The notes under the pieces were generated by a model. It did no database searches, was not told the origin of the DNA, and was given only the letters and a program-made list of their open reading frames with translations. A DNA stretch of 64,000 nt from Mycolicibacterium sp. 018/SC-01/001. Its GTDB lineage: Bacteria; Actinomycetota; Actinomycetes; Mycobacteriales; Mycobacteriaceae. Position 1 is the first letter of the stretch. Each line of letters starts with the position of its first letter. This document shows, in pieces, positions 9,225-18,340 of the stretch. The stretch spans positions 1 through 64,000 of the forward strand of contig NZ_VKAA01000004.1 of NCBI RefSeq assembly GCF_007096635.1. Direction: 5' to 3'. The translations under genes and the position numbers were made by a program.

Positions 9225-10090
9225 GCGTCGGCCTTCACCGCGCGCGCACGCAGCGTGGTGACCACCGTCGCGACCGCGCCGACGACGAGGGCGAACACCA
9301 GCGTCTGCGCGGCGGCGGTGCCCATGTCGAAGCTGCCCCGCAGTCCGGTCTGGTAGATCACGAACGGTGTCAGCGCAGTGGAGAATCCGGGTCCGCCGGA
9401 GGTGATGACGACGATCGAGTCGAAGACCTTGTAGCCGATCACGAGTTCGAGCACCGCGACGGCCCACAGGGTCGGCCGGATCGCGGGCCAGGTGACGGTG
9501 GTGAAGGTGCGCCAGCGCCCTGCACCGTCGATGCGGGCCGACTCGAGCAGTTCGGGCCGGACGACACCGAGTGCGGCGAACGCGATCAGCGTCGCGAACG
9601 GCGTCCATTGCCAGATGTGGATGATCATCAGCACGATCAGTGCCCCGACCCCCGAGCCCAGGGGATTGACCCCACCCAGACCGATCGCGGCGAACAATCC
9701 GGCCAACCCGCCCCCGACGGGCGCCAGCAACAACTTCCATGCCACACCGACCAATACCGGTGCGGTCACCAGCGGGAGCAGCAGAAGCGCTCCGGCGAAC
9801 CCGAACCCGCCACCGCGATGGCGCAGCAGCAGCGCCAGGGCGAGGCCGAGCACCGTGGTGGCGACGGCGACGACCACGGCGAAGAGGCTCGACTTCCACA
9901 GGGACGGGACGAACGCCGGCGACGCGAACGCGGTGGCGATGTTGTCGGTGCCGGTGAAGCTGCGCAGCGGATGCGCCAGAGACGATTTGGTCAGCGTCAG
10001 CGCGACGAGGTAGATCGTGGGATAGACCAGGAACAGAACGAGTCCGGCGATCGCGGGCGCGGCCAGCCACAGCGGAACGCGCCGGATCAT
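9221..10090 (-). CDS. ABC importer permease, MalF/UgpA-like
   Basis: Integral membrane protein of 289 residues. An N-terminal helix follows MIRRVPLW, and an EAA loop is readable as ELLESARIDGAGRWRTF near residue 205, ahead of further helices. ATG at 10090 overlaps the solute-binding protein stop by four bases (ATGA). Together with the 8433-9224 permease and the 7363-8436 ATPase it forms a CUT1-type importer. Its length and helix number are normal for the family. Confidence 0.9.
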   Translation of the reverse strand: MIRRVPLWLAAPAIAGLVLFLVYPTIYLVALTLTKSSLAHPLRSFTGTDNIATAFASPAFVPSLWKSSLFAVVVAVATTVLGLALALLLRHRGGGFGFAGALLLLPLVTAPVLVGVAWKLLLAPVGGGLAGLFAAIGLGGVNPLGSGVGALIVLMIIHIWQWTPFATLIAFAALGVVRPELLESARIDGAGRWRTFTTVTWPAIRPTLWAVAVLELVIGYKVFDSIVVITSGGPGFSTALTPFVIYQTGLRGSFDMGTAAAQTLVFALVVGAVATVVTTLRARAVKADA

Positions 10091-11439
10091 GTCGCGGCGC
10101 TCTCCCATCCACGCTGGGCGTTGTCCAGCGACTGCTCGACGGTCTGACTGCCGTTGATCGCGAGCGCGAGCTGATCGACGAGGTCCTGCAACAGTTTCGG
10201 CGCACCGGCCTGCTTGGGCCATACCAGAGGATTCCCGTTGAGCCCTTGCCGAATGGGTCCGATCGCCTTGGTGACCACCTTGGCATAACCCTCGGAGTCG
10301 AGTACCTCACCACGCACGGGGTCGATGCCCGCGCCGGCCGTGGATGAGGTCACGAGGTTCTGCGGGCCCGCCGTGGCCCACGTGATGAATGCCGCAGCGG
10401 CGTCGGCGTTCTTGGTCGCGGTGGAGACACCGAGACCGAACCCGGCGTCCAGCGCGGTGCGCGGAGTGGTGTTGGTGCCGCCGACCGGTAATGACACCGC
10501 ACCCCACTTGCCGGCGATCTGCGATGCGGTCGGGTCCTCGGCGCGCAGCGCCATGTCGGTCCACGTGTCCAGCAGTGCGCCCTGACCGGTGAGGAACGCG
10601 GTGTTGGCCTGGTCGAAGCCGATCTGCAGCGGGGTCGGCAGCGCCGCAGGAGCGACGGCGACGAGGTGTTTGAGCGCGGCGATCGACGCGTCCGATGTCA
10701 GTGCGGGTTTCCCGTTGTCGTCGAACAGGTTTCCGCCGTATCCGGTGAGCCGGTTGATGTAGGAACAGCCGAGGATCATCGGAACCTGTTGGCCGGACAC
10801 GATGGCGCCGTATGCGGCGCCGCGCGCATCGGTGGTGATCTTCGCCGCGACCTCGTCGTACTCGTCCCATGTGGTCGGCGGCGCGACCTTGTACCGATCG
10901 AGCAGTTCGGCGTTGTAGAAGAGGATGTGGATGTCGCCGTCGTAGGGCAGTCCGTACCGCTTCCCGTCGAGCAGCGTGTACGGGTCGTAGACCGACTTCA
11001 GGTAGCCGTCGACGCCGATCTGCTTGGCGTTCGCATCGATCCACGGGGTCAGCTCGGTCAGCGCTCCCGCGTCGACGAGGTCGCCGAGACCGAAGTAGAA
11101 GTAGTCGAAGACGTCGAATTCACCAGTGCCGCTTTGCACATCGAGAATCTGCTTGCTGGTCAACTGGTCGTACGGCGACGCGGTCACGTCTAGCATGCCG
11201 CCGGTGGCCGCGGCCCACTTCGGGGCGAGGACGTCGCGGAACGAGGTGACGTGCGGCTGATTGACGAGCAGTTTGAGGGTGACGCCCTCGAAGCGGCCCG
11301 ACACCGGCGCGGTGGACGGCAGGGCGGAGCTGGTGCTCGACGATCCGCACGCGGCCAGAGCCGGGGCGAGCACAGCCGCGCCGCCTGCCAAGCCGAGCAG
11401 TTGCAGCGCGCGGCGGCGCGAGAAGGGAGGGACAGTCAC
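10087..11439 (-). CDS. ABC importer solute-binding lipoprotein (family 1)
   Basis: Extracellular solute-binding protein of 450 residues and first gene of the importer operon. The N-terminus carries SRRRALQLLG, a twin-arginine-like signal, then a hydrophobic stretch and a lipobox LAAC at residues 28-31, so it is probably exported, lipid-anchored and displayed outside the membrane. The mature part has the sugar/polyamine-type fold with YGLPYDGDIHILFYN and TWDEYDEVAAKI blocks. The ligand cannot be deduced. Proximity to sulfur-scavenging genes makes an organosulfur ligand possible, but CUT1 systems usually take sugars or polyols. The start is GTG at 11439. Confidence 0.88.
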   Translation of the reverse strand: MTVPPFSRRRALQLLGLAGGAAVLAPALAACGSSSTSSALPSTAPVSGRFEGVTLKLLVNQPHVTSFRDVLAPKWAAATGGMLDVTASPYDQLTSKQILDVQSGTGEFDVFDYFYFGLGDLVDAGALTELTPWIDANAKQIGVDGYLKSVYDPYTLLDGKRYGLPYDGDIHILFYNAELLDRYKVAPPTTWDEYDEVAAKITTDARGAAYGAIVSGQQVPMILGCSYINRLTGYGGNLFDDNGKPALTSDASIAALKHLVAVAPAALPTPLQIGFDQANTAFLTGQGALLDTWTDMALRAEDPTASQIAGKWGAVSLPVGGTNTTPRTALDAGFGLGVSTATKNADAAAAFITWATAGPQNLVTSSTAGAGIDPVRGEVLDSEGYAKVVTKAIGPIRQGLNGNPLVWPKQAGAPKLLQDLVDQLALAINGSQTVEQSLDNAQRGWESAAT

Positions 11440-11480
11440 AGCGCGACACCTTATGAGCGCGTGCGCTGTCTTCCGAGGGA

Positions 11481-11499
11481 AAAACTCAGCCCGAGTTTT
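11481..11499. promoter_or_regulatory. Palindromic operator-like site upstream of the ABC importer
   Basis: Perfect inverted repeat AAAACTC-agccc-GAGTTTT with 7-base arms and a 5-base spacer. It lies 42 bases upstream of the importer's first start codon and 91 bases before the opposing monooxygenase gene. The position suits a repressor or activator of the importer operon. No regulator gene sits directly beside it; the nearest is the TetR gene at 12793. Confidence 0.5.
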
Positions 11500-11560
11500 G
11501 TCGTGAGGCGGGGAACGCAGCCAGCAGCTCCCCGGGGATCATCCGCGACGGCACCGTTTC

Positions 11561-11576
11561 CATACTTTTTGGTATG
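11561..11576. promoter_or_regulatory. TetR-type operator-like palindrome before the 11590 gene
   Basis: Inverted repeat CATAC-tttttg-GTATG, the TAC-N-GTA style of many TetR operators. It ends 14 bases before the ATG of the ACAD-fold monooxygenase gene, where a bound repressor would block transcription. The TetR gene at 12793, downstream on the same strand, is the natural candidate to bind it, giving autoregulation of the pair. Confidence 0.5.
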
Positions 11577-11589
11577 TTAGTGTAAGGCC

Positions 11590-12756
11590 ATGATGTCCGC
11601 GACGAGCTCAAGGGACGTGATCGACTCCGACTTCGTCGATCGAATTGCGCTGCGCGCGAGCATGACCGAAGACCTGCGCCGGCTTCCTGATGAGACCATC
11701 GCCGAGGCCCGGACCAGCGGGCTGTTCGAGCTGCTATTGCCCGCGCGCTACGGCGGCTCGGAAGCTCCGTTCCCGGCGGTGCTCGACCCAGTGAGGAGGC
11801 TCGGCCACGGCTGCACGTCGACGGCCTGGACGTTGGGCTTCTATGCCCTGCACAACTGGATGATCGCGCTGTTCGACGAGCAGGCGCAGGACGAGATATT
11901 CACCGACGGAGCAGTTTTGGCTCCCGCGCCGTTGGCCCCGTCCGGCCGGGGCGAGGTGACCGACGGCGGATACCGGATCACGGGCCGGTGGTCCTGGGCG
12001 ACGGGCGTCATGCATGCCGACTGGGTTCTCGTCGGCGTGCTGCTGGGCACCGGCTCGTCGATGTTCCCCGCGCTGGCGGCGCTCCCCATCAGCGCGGTCA
12101 CGGTGGCCGACGTCTGGCACACCGCCGGCATGCGCGGCACGGGCTCCAACGACGTGATCGTCGACGACGTCTACGTACCTTCGCATCGCGTCGTGTCAGT
12201 GCCGAAGGTGTACACGGGTGCGAGCCCCGGTGCCGCGGTGCACGGCAGCGACACCTATCGGTGGCCGATCGTGTCGGCGCTGGCTCTGACGGCCTGCATG
12301 CCGGTGCTGGGCACCGCCGAACGCGTGGTGGAGCTGTTCGGGGAGCGCCTCGGGCATCGCGTGCTCGCCTACGGCGGCGGTGCGCAGAAGGATCAGCCGG
12401 CGGCCAAGATGCGCCTCTCGGAGGCGAGCACGCGCGTGGCAGCACTGCGTGCGCTCGCCTTCTCCGTCGCAGACGAGGTGCAGCGAGCTGTATGCGGCGG
12501 TGGCACAGTCGATCTCACGTTGCGGGCACGTGCGCGTGCCACCGCGGCACACGTCGTCCACGAATGCCGCGCGGTGATCGGCGATGTGCTCGGCGCGGCC
12601 GGAGCGAGCGCGCACTTCCTCGACAATCCGATGCAACGAGCACGACGCGATGTCGACATCGTCGCGGGCCATGCCGTCTTCGATCACGACGTCAGCCGTG
12701 AGCTCGATGGCGCCGTGAGGATAGGAGCCGGCATCTCACCGATCGCGATGGTGTGA
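11590..12756 (+). CDS. ACAD-fold flavin-dependent oxidoreductase/monooxygenase
   Basis: Protein of 388 residues related to acyl-CoA dehydrogenases but nearer to two-component flavin hydroxylases such as HsaA. Visible blocks are ARYGGSEAPFPAVLDPVRRLG, TGRWSWATGVMHADWVLVG, DVWHTAGMRGTGSNDVIVDDVYVP and a C-terminal HFLDNPMQRARRDVDIVAGH. The last includes the arginine-rich segment conserved in this branch. ATG codons at 11590 and 11593 are both possible; AAGG at 11584-11587 spaces better to 11593. A TetR gene follows 36 bases downstream, suggesting a substrate-induced two-gene unit. The substrate is not evident. Confidence 0.75.
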   Translation: MMSATSSRDVIDSDFVDRIALRASMTEDLRRLPDETIAEARTSGLFELLLPARYGGSEAPFPAVLDPVRRLGHGCTSTAWTLGFYALHNWMIALFDEQAQDEIFTDGAVLAPAPLAPSGRGEVTDGGYRITGRWSWATGVMHADWVLVGVLLGTGSSMFPALAALPISAVTVADVWHTAGMRGTGSNDVIVDDVYVPSHRVVSVPKVYTGASPGAAVHGSDTYRWPIVSALALTACMPVLGTAERVVELFGERLGHRVLAYGGGAQKDQPAAKMRLSEASTRVAALRALAFSVADEVQRAVCGGGTVDLTLRARARATAAHVVHECRAVIGDVLGAAGASAHFLDNPMQRARRDVDIVAGHAVFDHDVSRELDGAVRIGAGISPIAMV

Positions 12757-12792
12757 AATGCCCTGGGACCAGCGGGCCCTAAGCTGACCCCC

Positions 12793-13353
12793 GTGGCAGG
12801 TTCCGAGCGTCGGCGGGGCGCATCCGCCGACGATTGGCTGCAGGCCGGGTTCGCGATCCTCGCCGAGGACGGCTTCACCTCGTTGAAGATCGATTCCTTG
12901 TCAGCGCGGCTGGGTATGACGAAGGGCAGCTTCTACTGGCACTTCACCGACATGGCCGCCTATAAGGCCGCGTTGGTGTCGGCGTGGGCACAGTGGCGCG
13001 ACGACGATCACCGCGAGTTCAGCGGCATGCAGGCGCTCCCGCCGCGCGAGCGGTTGATCGAGATGACCGCGTTCCTGGTCAGCCCGCGTCAGTGGATGCT
13101 CGAGCGGGCGATGCGGGAGTGGGCGCGCACCGACCGTGCCGCGGCGCGGAGCGTCCGGGCCGCCGATCGCCGCGCCGGGGCTGCGGTGCGTCAGGCGTTC
13201 ATCGACCTCGGTTTCGACGACGATGTTGCGGAGCAGCGAGCACAATGGCTGTTCGCCATCGGCATCGGGGCGCTGCACCTGTCGGGTTCGAAGTCACCGC
13301 AATTCCCCCTCGCACAGCGGGAGGCACTCGTGGATTTCATGCTGCGGCCCTGA
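12793..13353 (+). CDS. TetR/AcrR-family regulator
   Basis: Regulator of 186 residues with an N-terminal helix-turn-helix at about residues 15-60, ending in GMTKGSFYWHFTDMAAYKAAL, the usual TetR recognition-helix block. The C-terminal ligand domain has no recognisable signature. GTG at 12793 follows the monooxygenase gene closely on the same strand. It probably controls that gene through the palindrome at 11561-11576. The ligand is unknown. Confidence 0.85.
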   Translation: MAGSERRRGASADDWLQAGFAILAEDGFTSLKIDSLSARLGMTKGSFYWHFTDMAAYKAALVSAWAQWRDDDHREFSGMQALPPRERLIEMTAFLVSPRQWMLERAMREWARTDRAAARSVRAADRRAGAAVRQAFIDLGFDDDVAEQRAQWLFAIGIGALHLSGSKSPQFPLAQREALVDFMLRP

Positions 13354-13369
13354 GATTGCCGCGCGAGCC

Positions 13370-13582
13370 TCAGCAGAGGGAACCGGCGAACACCGCTCCG
13401 GTGACCAATGCGACGACGATCGCGATGTTCGGCAAGCCGCTGGACAGCGCGAGGACCACTCCCGCGATCCCGACGATGAGCACCGTCACGAGCAGGAATG
13501 CCACCACCCAATTGACGGGATGAGCGGCACGCGCCGGCTTCATCTCCTGCGGGACCATCGCGCCCTCGCCTACAGCAGCCAT
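13370..13582 (-). CDS. Small two-helix membrane protein, hypothetical
   Basis: Short protein of 70 residues with a polar N-terminus and two hydrophobic segments (about residues 25-45 and 49-68) that would span the membrane as a hairpin. The reading frame opens at 13609, but AGAGAGG at six-base spacing places the start at ATG 13582 (MAAVGEG). It converges with the TetR gene, leaving 16 bases between the stops. No family recognised. Confidence 0.6.
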   Translation of the reverse strand: MAAVGEGAMVPQEMKPARAAHPVNWVVAFLLVTVLIVGIAGVVLALSSGLPNIAIVVALVTGAVFAGSLC

Positions 13583-13671
13583 GTCGGTCCTCTCTGTGAT
13601 GACCGACACAGCATAACGGCAGAATGGCCCAGATCACAGCAACACCGGCAAACGGTCGATGTCGAAAGCTC

Positions 13672-13700
13672 AACTAACAAAAGCGATTAGGTGAACTAAC
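13672..13700. promoter_or_regulatory. Direct repeat AACTAAC, two copies 22 bp apart
   Basis: AACTAAC occurs at 13672-13678 and again at 13694-13700, two helical turns apart, 34-62 bases before the GTG of the M15 peptidase gene. This spacing suits a dimeric activator or repressor on one face of the helix. No matching regulator is known from the sequence, so the call is tentative. Confidence 0.25.
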
Positions 13701-13733
13701 CGAGGCCTGCCCCGCATCGGTAGCGTCGCAGAG

Positions 13734-14444
13734 GTGCGGTTGAGAAGGCTCCTGGGCACAGTCACCGTGGTGGCGGCCGTGGCGGCCGTCCTGGTGCAGT
13801 GCGCGCCACCGCCCGGTCCCGAACCGCGGGCCCCATCGTCCACGACGACCTCGTCACCGCCGCCACCCCGCACGCCGGAGCCCCAGCCGCCGACGATCAG
13901 CCCCGTCACCGCCGCCGATCTCGGCGCGACCTGGCGCCCGGGCTGCCCCGTGTCCCCGGACCAGCTGCGGCGCGTCGAACTGGACCACTGGGGGTTCGAC
14001 GGCCGCCTGCACCGGGGGGAGTTGGTGGTGAACGCCGACATCACCGGCGCCGTGATCGACGTGTTCGCCCGCCTCGAGGCGCTCCGGTTCCCGATCGAGA
14101 AGATGCGGCCGGCCGCCCTCTACCCCGGCGCCGAGGACGAACTGTCGATGCGCGACGACAACACGTCGGCATTCAACTGCCGTGGCATCCCGGGTTCGAC
14201 GAGCTGGTCATGGCACGCCTACGGACGGGCCGTCGACATCAACCCGCTCGTCAATCCGTACGTCGACGCGCGCGGCCACGTCGAACCGGCCACCGGCGTC
14301 CCGTGGCTCGACCGCACCCGCCGCGACATCGGCATGCTGCACGACGGCGACCCGGCCGTCGAGGTGTTCGTCAGCAGCGGCTGGCGCTGGGGCGGGCACT
14401 GGCGCACGCCGGTCGACTACCAGCACTTCGAGCTCCAGGGATGA
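13734..14444 (+). CDS. M15-family D-Ala-D-Ala carboxypeptidase-like lipoprotein
   Basis: Secreted protein of 236 residues. A signal peptide ends in lipobox LVQC (Cys at residue 23), followed by a Pro/Ser/Thr-rich linker to about residue 55, which suits passage through the cell wall. The catalytic part shows the M15/VanY-like zinc signature SWHAYGRAVDIN (His and Asp ligands) and a C-terminal YQHFEL supplying the last His. It should trim peptidoglycan stem peptides at the cell surface. The start is GTG at 13734. It is a single gene, 48 bases before the MMPL gene and perhaps independent of it. Confidence 0.83.
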   Translation: MRLRRLLGTVTVVAAVAAVLVQCAPPPGPEPRAPSSTTTSSPPPPRTPEPQPPTISPVTAADLGATWRPGCPVSPDQLRRVELDHWGFDGRLHRGELVVNADITGAVIDVFARLEALRFPIEKMRPAALYPGAEDELSMRDDNTSAFNCRGIPGSTSWSWHAYGRAVDINPLVNPYVDARGHVEPATGVPWLDRTRRDIGMLHDGDPAVEVFVSSGWRWGGHWRTPVDYQHFELQG

Positions 14445-14492
14445 CGTAGGTCACACCTGCGCCCGCGGATGAACTGAACCGGCGCACCCGTC

Positions 14493-16766
14493 GTGTCCTC
14501 TCCAGGTCCTCGAGAGGAGACGATCCTGCTGACCCGAATCGCGTCGCTCGCCCTGATCGCCCCGCGCCGGATCGTGGTCGCCGCGGCGGTCCTCACCGCG
14601 GCGCTGGCGATCCTCGGCGTCCCGGTCGCCGCGCTCCTGTCGCCCAGCGGCTTCGCCGACCCGGGCTCGGACTCGGCCCGGGCCGCACAGACACTCGCCG
14701 ACACGTTCGGCCGGGGCGACGTGGACATGGTCATCGTGGTGTCCTCGCCGGATGGCGTCGACGGTCCGGCAGCACGCGAGACCGGTGAGAGCATCGTCGC
14801 GGAGGTGACGGACGCACCCCACGTCGCCACGGTCTCGTCCTGGACCCGACCGCCAGCACCGGTCGCGCTGGTCAGCCGCGATGGCACCGCCGGGTTGATC
14901 GTCGTCGGCATCCGCGGGACGGAAGCCGAGCAGCAGACGTACGCCAGGCAGATCGACGAGGAGGTCACCCGCGACGTGCCGGCCGGCGTCAGCGTGCGCA
15001 CCGGCGGTACGGCGATGGTCAACGTGCAGATCACCGAGCATTCGCAGCGGGATCTGCTGCTGATGGAGGGCCTGGCCATCCCGCTGAGCTTCCTGATCCT
15101 GGTGTGGGTGTTCGGTGGCCTACTGGCCGCGGCGCTGCCCGTCGCGATCGGGGTCATGTCGATCGTCGGAGCGCTGGCGGTGCTGCGGGCGGTCACGGTG
15201 TTCACCGACGTCTCGATCTTCGCGCTGAACCTCGCCACCGCGATGGGCTTGGCGCTGGCCATCGACTACACCCTGCTGATCGTCAGCCGGTACCGCGACG
15301 AGCTCGCAGCCGGCGCCGATCGCGGCCAGGCCGTCCGGACCACGATGCTCACCGCCGGTCGCACGGTGATCTTCTCGGCGACGACGGTGGCGCTCTCGAT
15401 GTCGGTCATGGTCCTGTTCCCGATGCACTTCCTGAAGTCGTTCGCGTACGCGGGTGTGGCGACGGTGGCGTTCGCGGCGGCCTCGGCGGTGGTGGTCACC
15501 CCGGCAGCCCTGGTGCTGCTGGGCGATCGGCACGCGGCGCTGGACGTCCGGCGCCTCGGGCGCCGGGTGCTGGGGCGGCCCGAGCCCGTTCCCGTCCCGG
15601 TGCAGCAGCGCTTCTGGTACCGCTGCGCCAGGTCGGTGATGCGGCGTGCGGTTCCGCTCGGCCTGGCCGTCGTGGCGCTGCTGGTGGTCGCGGGCGTGCC
15701 GTTCCTCGGGGTGCGGTGGGGATTTCCCGATGACCGCGTCCTCCCCCGGTCCGCCTCGGCCCATCAGGTGGGCGACCGACTGCGTGACGAATTCGCCGAG
15801 AACACCGACACGGCAGTCACCGTCGTGCTGCCGGACACGGGAGGGCTCGATGAGGCGGCACTGTCGGCCTACGCCGCGGAGTTGTCCCGAGTGCCCGACG
15901 TCGAAGCGGTCTCGGCACCCACCGGCACGTACGTCGACGGGCGCACGTCGGGCCCGCCGTCGGGCCCCACCGGTGAACGCGACGGTGCCGCGTTCCTCAC
16001 GGTGGCCACCAGCGCTCCCCTGTTCTCCGACGCCTCCGAGACGCAGCTGTACCGATTGGCCGCGGTCCCCGGACCCGACGGCCACGCGGTGCAGCTGACC
16101 GGCACGGCGGCCGCCAACCGCGACAGTGTCGCTGCCATCACGTCCACCCTTCCGCTGGTGCTCGGTCTGATCGGCGTCATCATGTTCGTACTGCTGTTCC
16201 TGCTCACCGGCAGCGTCGTCGTGCCCCTGAAAGCGCTTGTGCTGAACATTCTTTCGCTGAGCGCCGCGTTCGGCGCACTGGTCTGGGTGTTCCAGGACGG
16301 CCACCTCGGCGGATTGGGCACCACACCGACCGGCACGCTGATCGCGAACATGCCGGTGCTGCTGTTCTGCATCGCCTTCGGCCTGTCCATGGACTACGAG
16401 GTCTTCCTGGTCGCACGCATCCGGGAGATCTGGTTGCGCACCGGGGATTCCGACGAATCGGTCGCCCTGGGTATCGCCTACACCGGCCGCGTGATCACCG
16501 CCGCGGCCCTGATCATGTCCATTTCGTTTGCGGCGCTGATCGCCGCCAGCACGTCGGTCATGCGGATGTTCGGCCTCGGACTGACGCTGGCGGTACTGGC
16601 CGACGCGACGCTGGTGCGCATGGTGGCGGTGCCCGCCTTCATGCGGTTGATGGGGGGCCGGAACTGGTGGGCCCCGCAGTGGCTCAACCGGATTCATCGC
16701 CGCATCGGCCTCACCGAGGGCGCGGCGATGCCTTCTGCAGAACACACGGAACGGATGGTCACATGA
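14493..16766 (+). CDS. MMPL/RND-family lipid transporter
   Basis: Membrane protein of about 750 residues with two repeats of one helix, a large outer loop and five helices, as in small MmpL/ActII-3-type RND transporters. [19 protein letters not shown] in the first half and [18 protein letters not shown] in the second are the proton-relay blocks. GTG at 14493 is the nearest conventional start. However, GAGAGGAG at 14511-14518 is well placed for a CTG at 14526, whose product [15 protein letters not shown] matches usual MmpL N-termini, so the true start may be CTG. The stop overlaps the polyketide synthase start by ATGA, implying that it exports or places that pathway's lipid product. Confidence 0.9.
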   Translation: MSSPGPREETILLTRIASLALIAPRRIVVAAAVLTAALAILGVPVAALLSPSGFADPGSDSARAAQTLADTFGRGDVDMVIVVSSPDGVDGPAARETGESIVAEVTDAPHVATVSSWTRPPAPVALVSRDGTAGLIVVGIRGTEAEQQTYARQIDEEVTRDVPAGVSVRTGGTAMVNVQITEHSQRDLLLMEGLAIPLSFLILVWVFGGLLAAALPVAIGVMSIVGALAVLRAVTVFTDVSIFALNLATAMGLALAIDYTLLIVSRYRDELAAGADRGQAVRTTMLTAGRTVIFSATTVALSMSVMVLFPMHFLKSFAYAGVATVAFAAASAVVVTPAALVLLGDRHAALDVRRLGRRVLGRPEPVPVPVQQRFWYRCARSVMRRAVPLGLAVVALLVVAGVPFLGVRWGFPDDRVLPRSASAHQVGDRLRDEFAENTDTAVTVVLPDTGGLDEAALSAYAAELSRVPDVEAVSAPTGTYVDGRTSGPPSGPTGERDGAAFLTVATSAPLFSDASETQLYRLAAVPGPDGHAVQLTGTAAANRDSVAAITSTLPLVLGLIGVIMFVLLFLLTGSVVVPLKALVLNILSLSAAFGALVWVFQDGHLGGLGTTPTGTLIANMPVLLFCIAFGLSMDYEVFLVARIREIWLRTGDSDESVALGIAYTGRVITAAALIMSISFAALIAASTSVMRMFGLGLTLAVLADATLVRMVAVPAFMRLMGGRNWWAPQWLNRIHRRIGLTEGAAMPSAEHTERMVT

Positions 16767-17833
16767 ACCCTGTCAGCGTCATCGCCGGTGTGGCCGGCGC
16801 CCTGCCCGCCCACCGCTACAGCCAGCAGGAGATCACCGAGGAATTCCTCGCGATGCCCGCGTTCGCCGAGGTCGCCGATGTGGTGCGCACGCTCCACGAC
16901 CACGCCAAGGTCGACAGCCGGCACTTCGTGCTTCCCCTCGACAGATACCGCACGCTCGAGGATTTCGGCGAGGCCAACGAGATCTACATCGAGCACGCGG
17001 TCGATCTGGCGTGTGAGGCGCTGACCGCCGCGCTGGAGGAGGCCGGTCTGCGCGCCGCCGATCTGGACATGATCATGACGACGACGGTGACGGGCATCGC
17101 CGTGCCCTCGCTGGACGCCCGCATCGCGACCCGGCTGGGGCTTCGTGCCGATGTGCGCCGTGTCCCGCTGTTCGGCCTCGGCTGTGTCGCGGGGGCGGCG
17201 GGGATCGCCCGCCTGCACGACTATCTGCGCGGCGCACCGGGACACGCCGCCGCGCTGATCTCTGTCGAGCTGTGCTCACTGACGTTCCCGGCCGTCGAAC
17301 CGACGATGGCGAGCCTGGTGGGCAGCGCGCTGTTCGGTGACGGGGCGGCCGCGGTGGTCGCGGTGGGCGAGGACCGTGCCCGCCGTCTCGATCCGCACGG
17401 TCCCGCCGTGATCGACTCCCGCAGCCGGCTCTATCCCGATTCGCTGGACACCATGGGCTGGCGGGTGGGCGGCACGGGTCTGGCGCTCGTGCTGTCTCCT
17501 GACCTTCCCGAGTTGATCGATCGCTTCCTGTCCGACGATGTGAATTCGTTCCTCGGTAGCCACGATCTGGCCGTCGCCGACATCGCAGCATGGGTGTCGC
17601 ATCCGGGCGGGCCCAAGGTGATCGAGGCGATCACCGCCGCGCTCGATCTCGGCCCGGAGGCGCTGGAACTGACGTGGCGTTCGCTGGCCGAGGTGGGCAA
17701 CCTGTCCTCGTCGTCGGTGCTGCACGTGCTGCGCGACACCATCGCGAAGAAGCCGCCTGCCGGCAGGCCCGGTCTGCTGATGGCGATGGGCCCCGGCTTC
17801 TGCGCCGAGTTCGTGCTGCTGGGATGGCGGTGA
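16763..17833 (+). CDS. Type III polyketide synthase (chalcone synthase-like)
   Basis: Enzyme of 356 residues with the full catalytic triad: Cys141 in [10 protein letters not shown], His280 in SHPGGPK and Asn313 in EVGNLSSSS. The C-terminal [11 protein letters not shown] is family-typical. Type III synthases condense a starter acyl-CoA with malonyl units to alkylresorcinols or alkylpyrones. The order synthase, ICMT-like methyltransferase, flavoprotein hydroxylase is that of srsA-srsB-srsC in Streptomyces griseus, where methylated alkylresorcinols and quinones are made. ATG at 16763 overlaps the MMPL stop. Product chain length is not readable. Confidence 0.92.
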   Translation: MNPVSVIAGVAGALPAHRYSQQEITEEFLAMPAFAEVADVVRTLHDHAKVDSRHFVLPLDRYRTLEDFGEANEIYIEHAVDLACEALTAALEEAGLRAADLDMIMTTTVTGIAVPSLDARIATRLGLRADVRRVPLFGLGCVAGAAGIARLHDYLRGAPGHAAALISVELCSLTFPAVEPTMASLVGSALFGDGAAAVVAVGEDRARRLDPHGPAVIDSRSRLYPDSLDTMGWRVGGTGLALVLSPDLPELIDRFLSDDVNSFLGSHDLAVADIAAWVSHPGGPKVIEAITAALDLGPEALELTWRSLAEVGNLSSSSVLHVLRDTIAKKPPAGRPGLLMAMGPGFCAEFVLLGWR

Positions 17834-17836
17834 GCC

Positions 17837-18340
17837 GTGCTCGCCTACACCGTGCTGATCGCCGCCGTGTCTCTGGAGCGGGTGGCTGAACTCGTTGTCT
17901 CGCAACGCAATCTGCGCAGCAGCCGCGAGCGCGGCGGCGTGGAGTACGGCGCCGGGCACTACCCCGCGATGGTGGCGCTGCACACGGCGCTGCTGATCGC
18001 GTGCCTCGTCGAGGCGGCGCATCGCGAGTTCCTACCAGCCCTCGGATGGCCGATGTTCGGTGTGGTGCTGGCAGCCCAGGCGTTGCGGTGGTGGTGCATC
18101 CGCACCCTCGGCACTCAGTGGAACACCCGCGTAGTCGTGGTGCCCGGGGCCGGCCGCGTCACCGGCGGCCCCTACCGCTACCTCCCTCATCCGAACTATG
18201 TGGCCGTCGTCGTCGAAGGTGTCGCGCTACCACTGGTCCACACCGCCTGGATCACCGCGGTGGTGTTCACTGTCCTCAACGCGATCCTGTTGCGCACCCG
18301 GATCTCCTGCGAGAACACCGCATTGGCACGGTTGCCGTGA
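17837..18340 (+). CDS. Isoprenylcysteine carboxyl methyltransferase-like membrane methyltransferase (SrsB-like)
   Basis: Membrane protein of 167 residues with four to five hydrophobic helices. The ICMT/PEMT-type SAM-binding block reads GPYRYLPHPNYVAVVVE near residues 114-130, ending with the RTRISCENTAL motif. In srsABC-type clusters this enzyme O-methylates the phenolic lipid made by the type III synthase. GTG at 17837 lies three bases after the synthase stop, and its own stop overlaps the hydroxylase start by GTGA. Role inferred from fold plus gene order. Confidence 0.85.
   Translation: MLAYTVLIAAVSLERVAELVVSQRNLRSSRERGGVEYGAGHYPAMVALHTALLIACLVEAAHREFLPALGWPMFGVVLAAQALRWWCIRTLGTQWNTRVVVVPGAGRVTGGPYRYLPHPNYVAVVVEGVALPLVHTAWITAVVFTVLNAILLRTRISCENTALARLP

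Noticed and set aside
14417..16745. Long frames opposite the MMPL gene
   Set aside because: Antisense shadows; the plus strand shows the transporter's helices and motifs.
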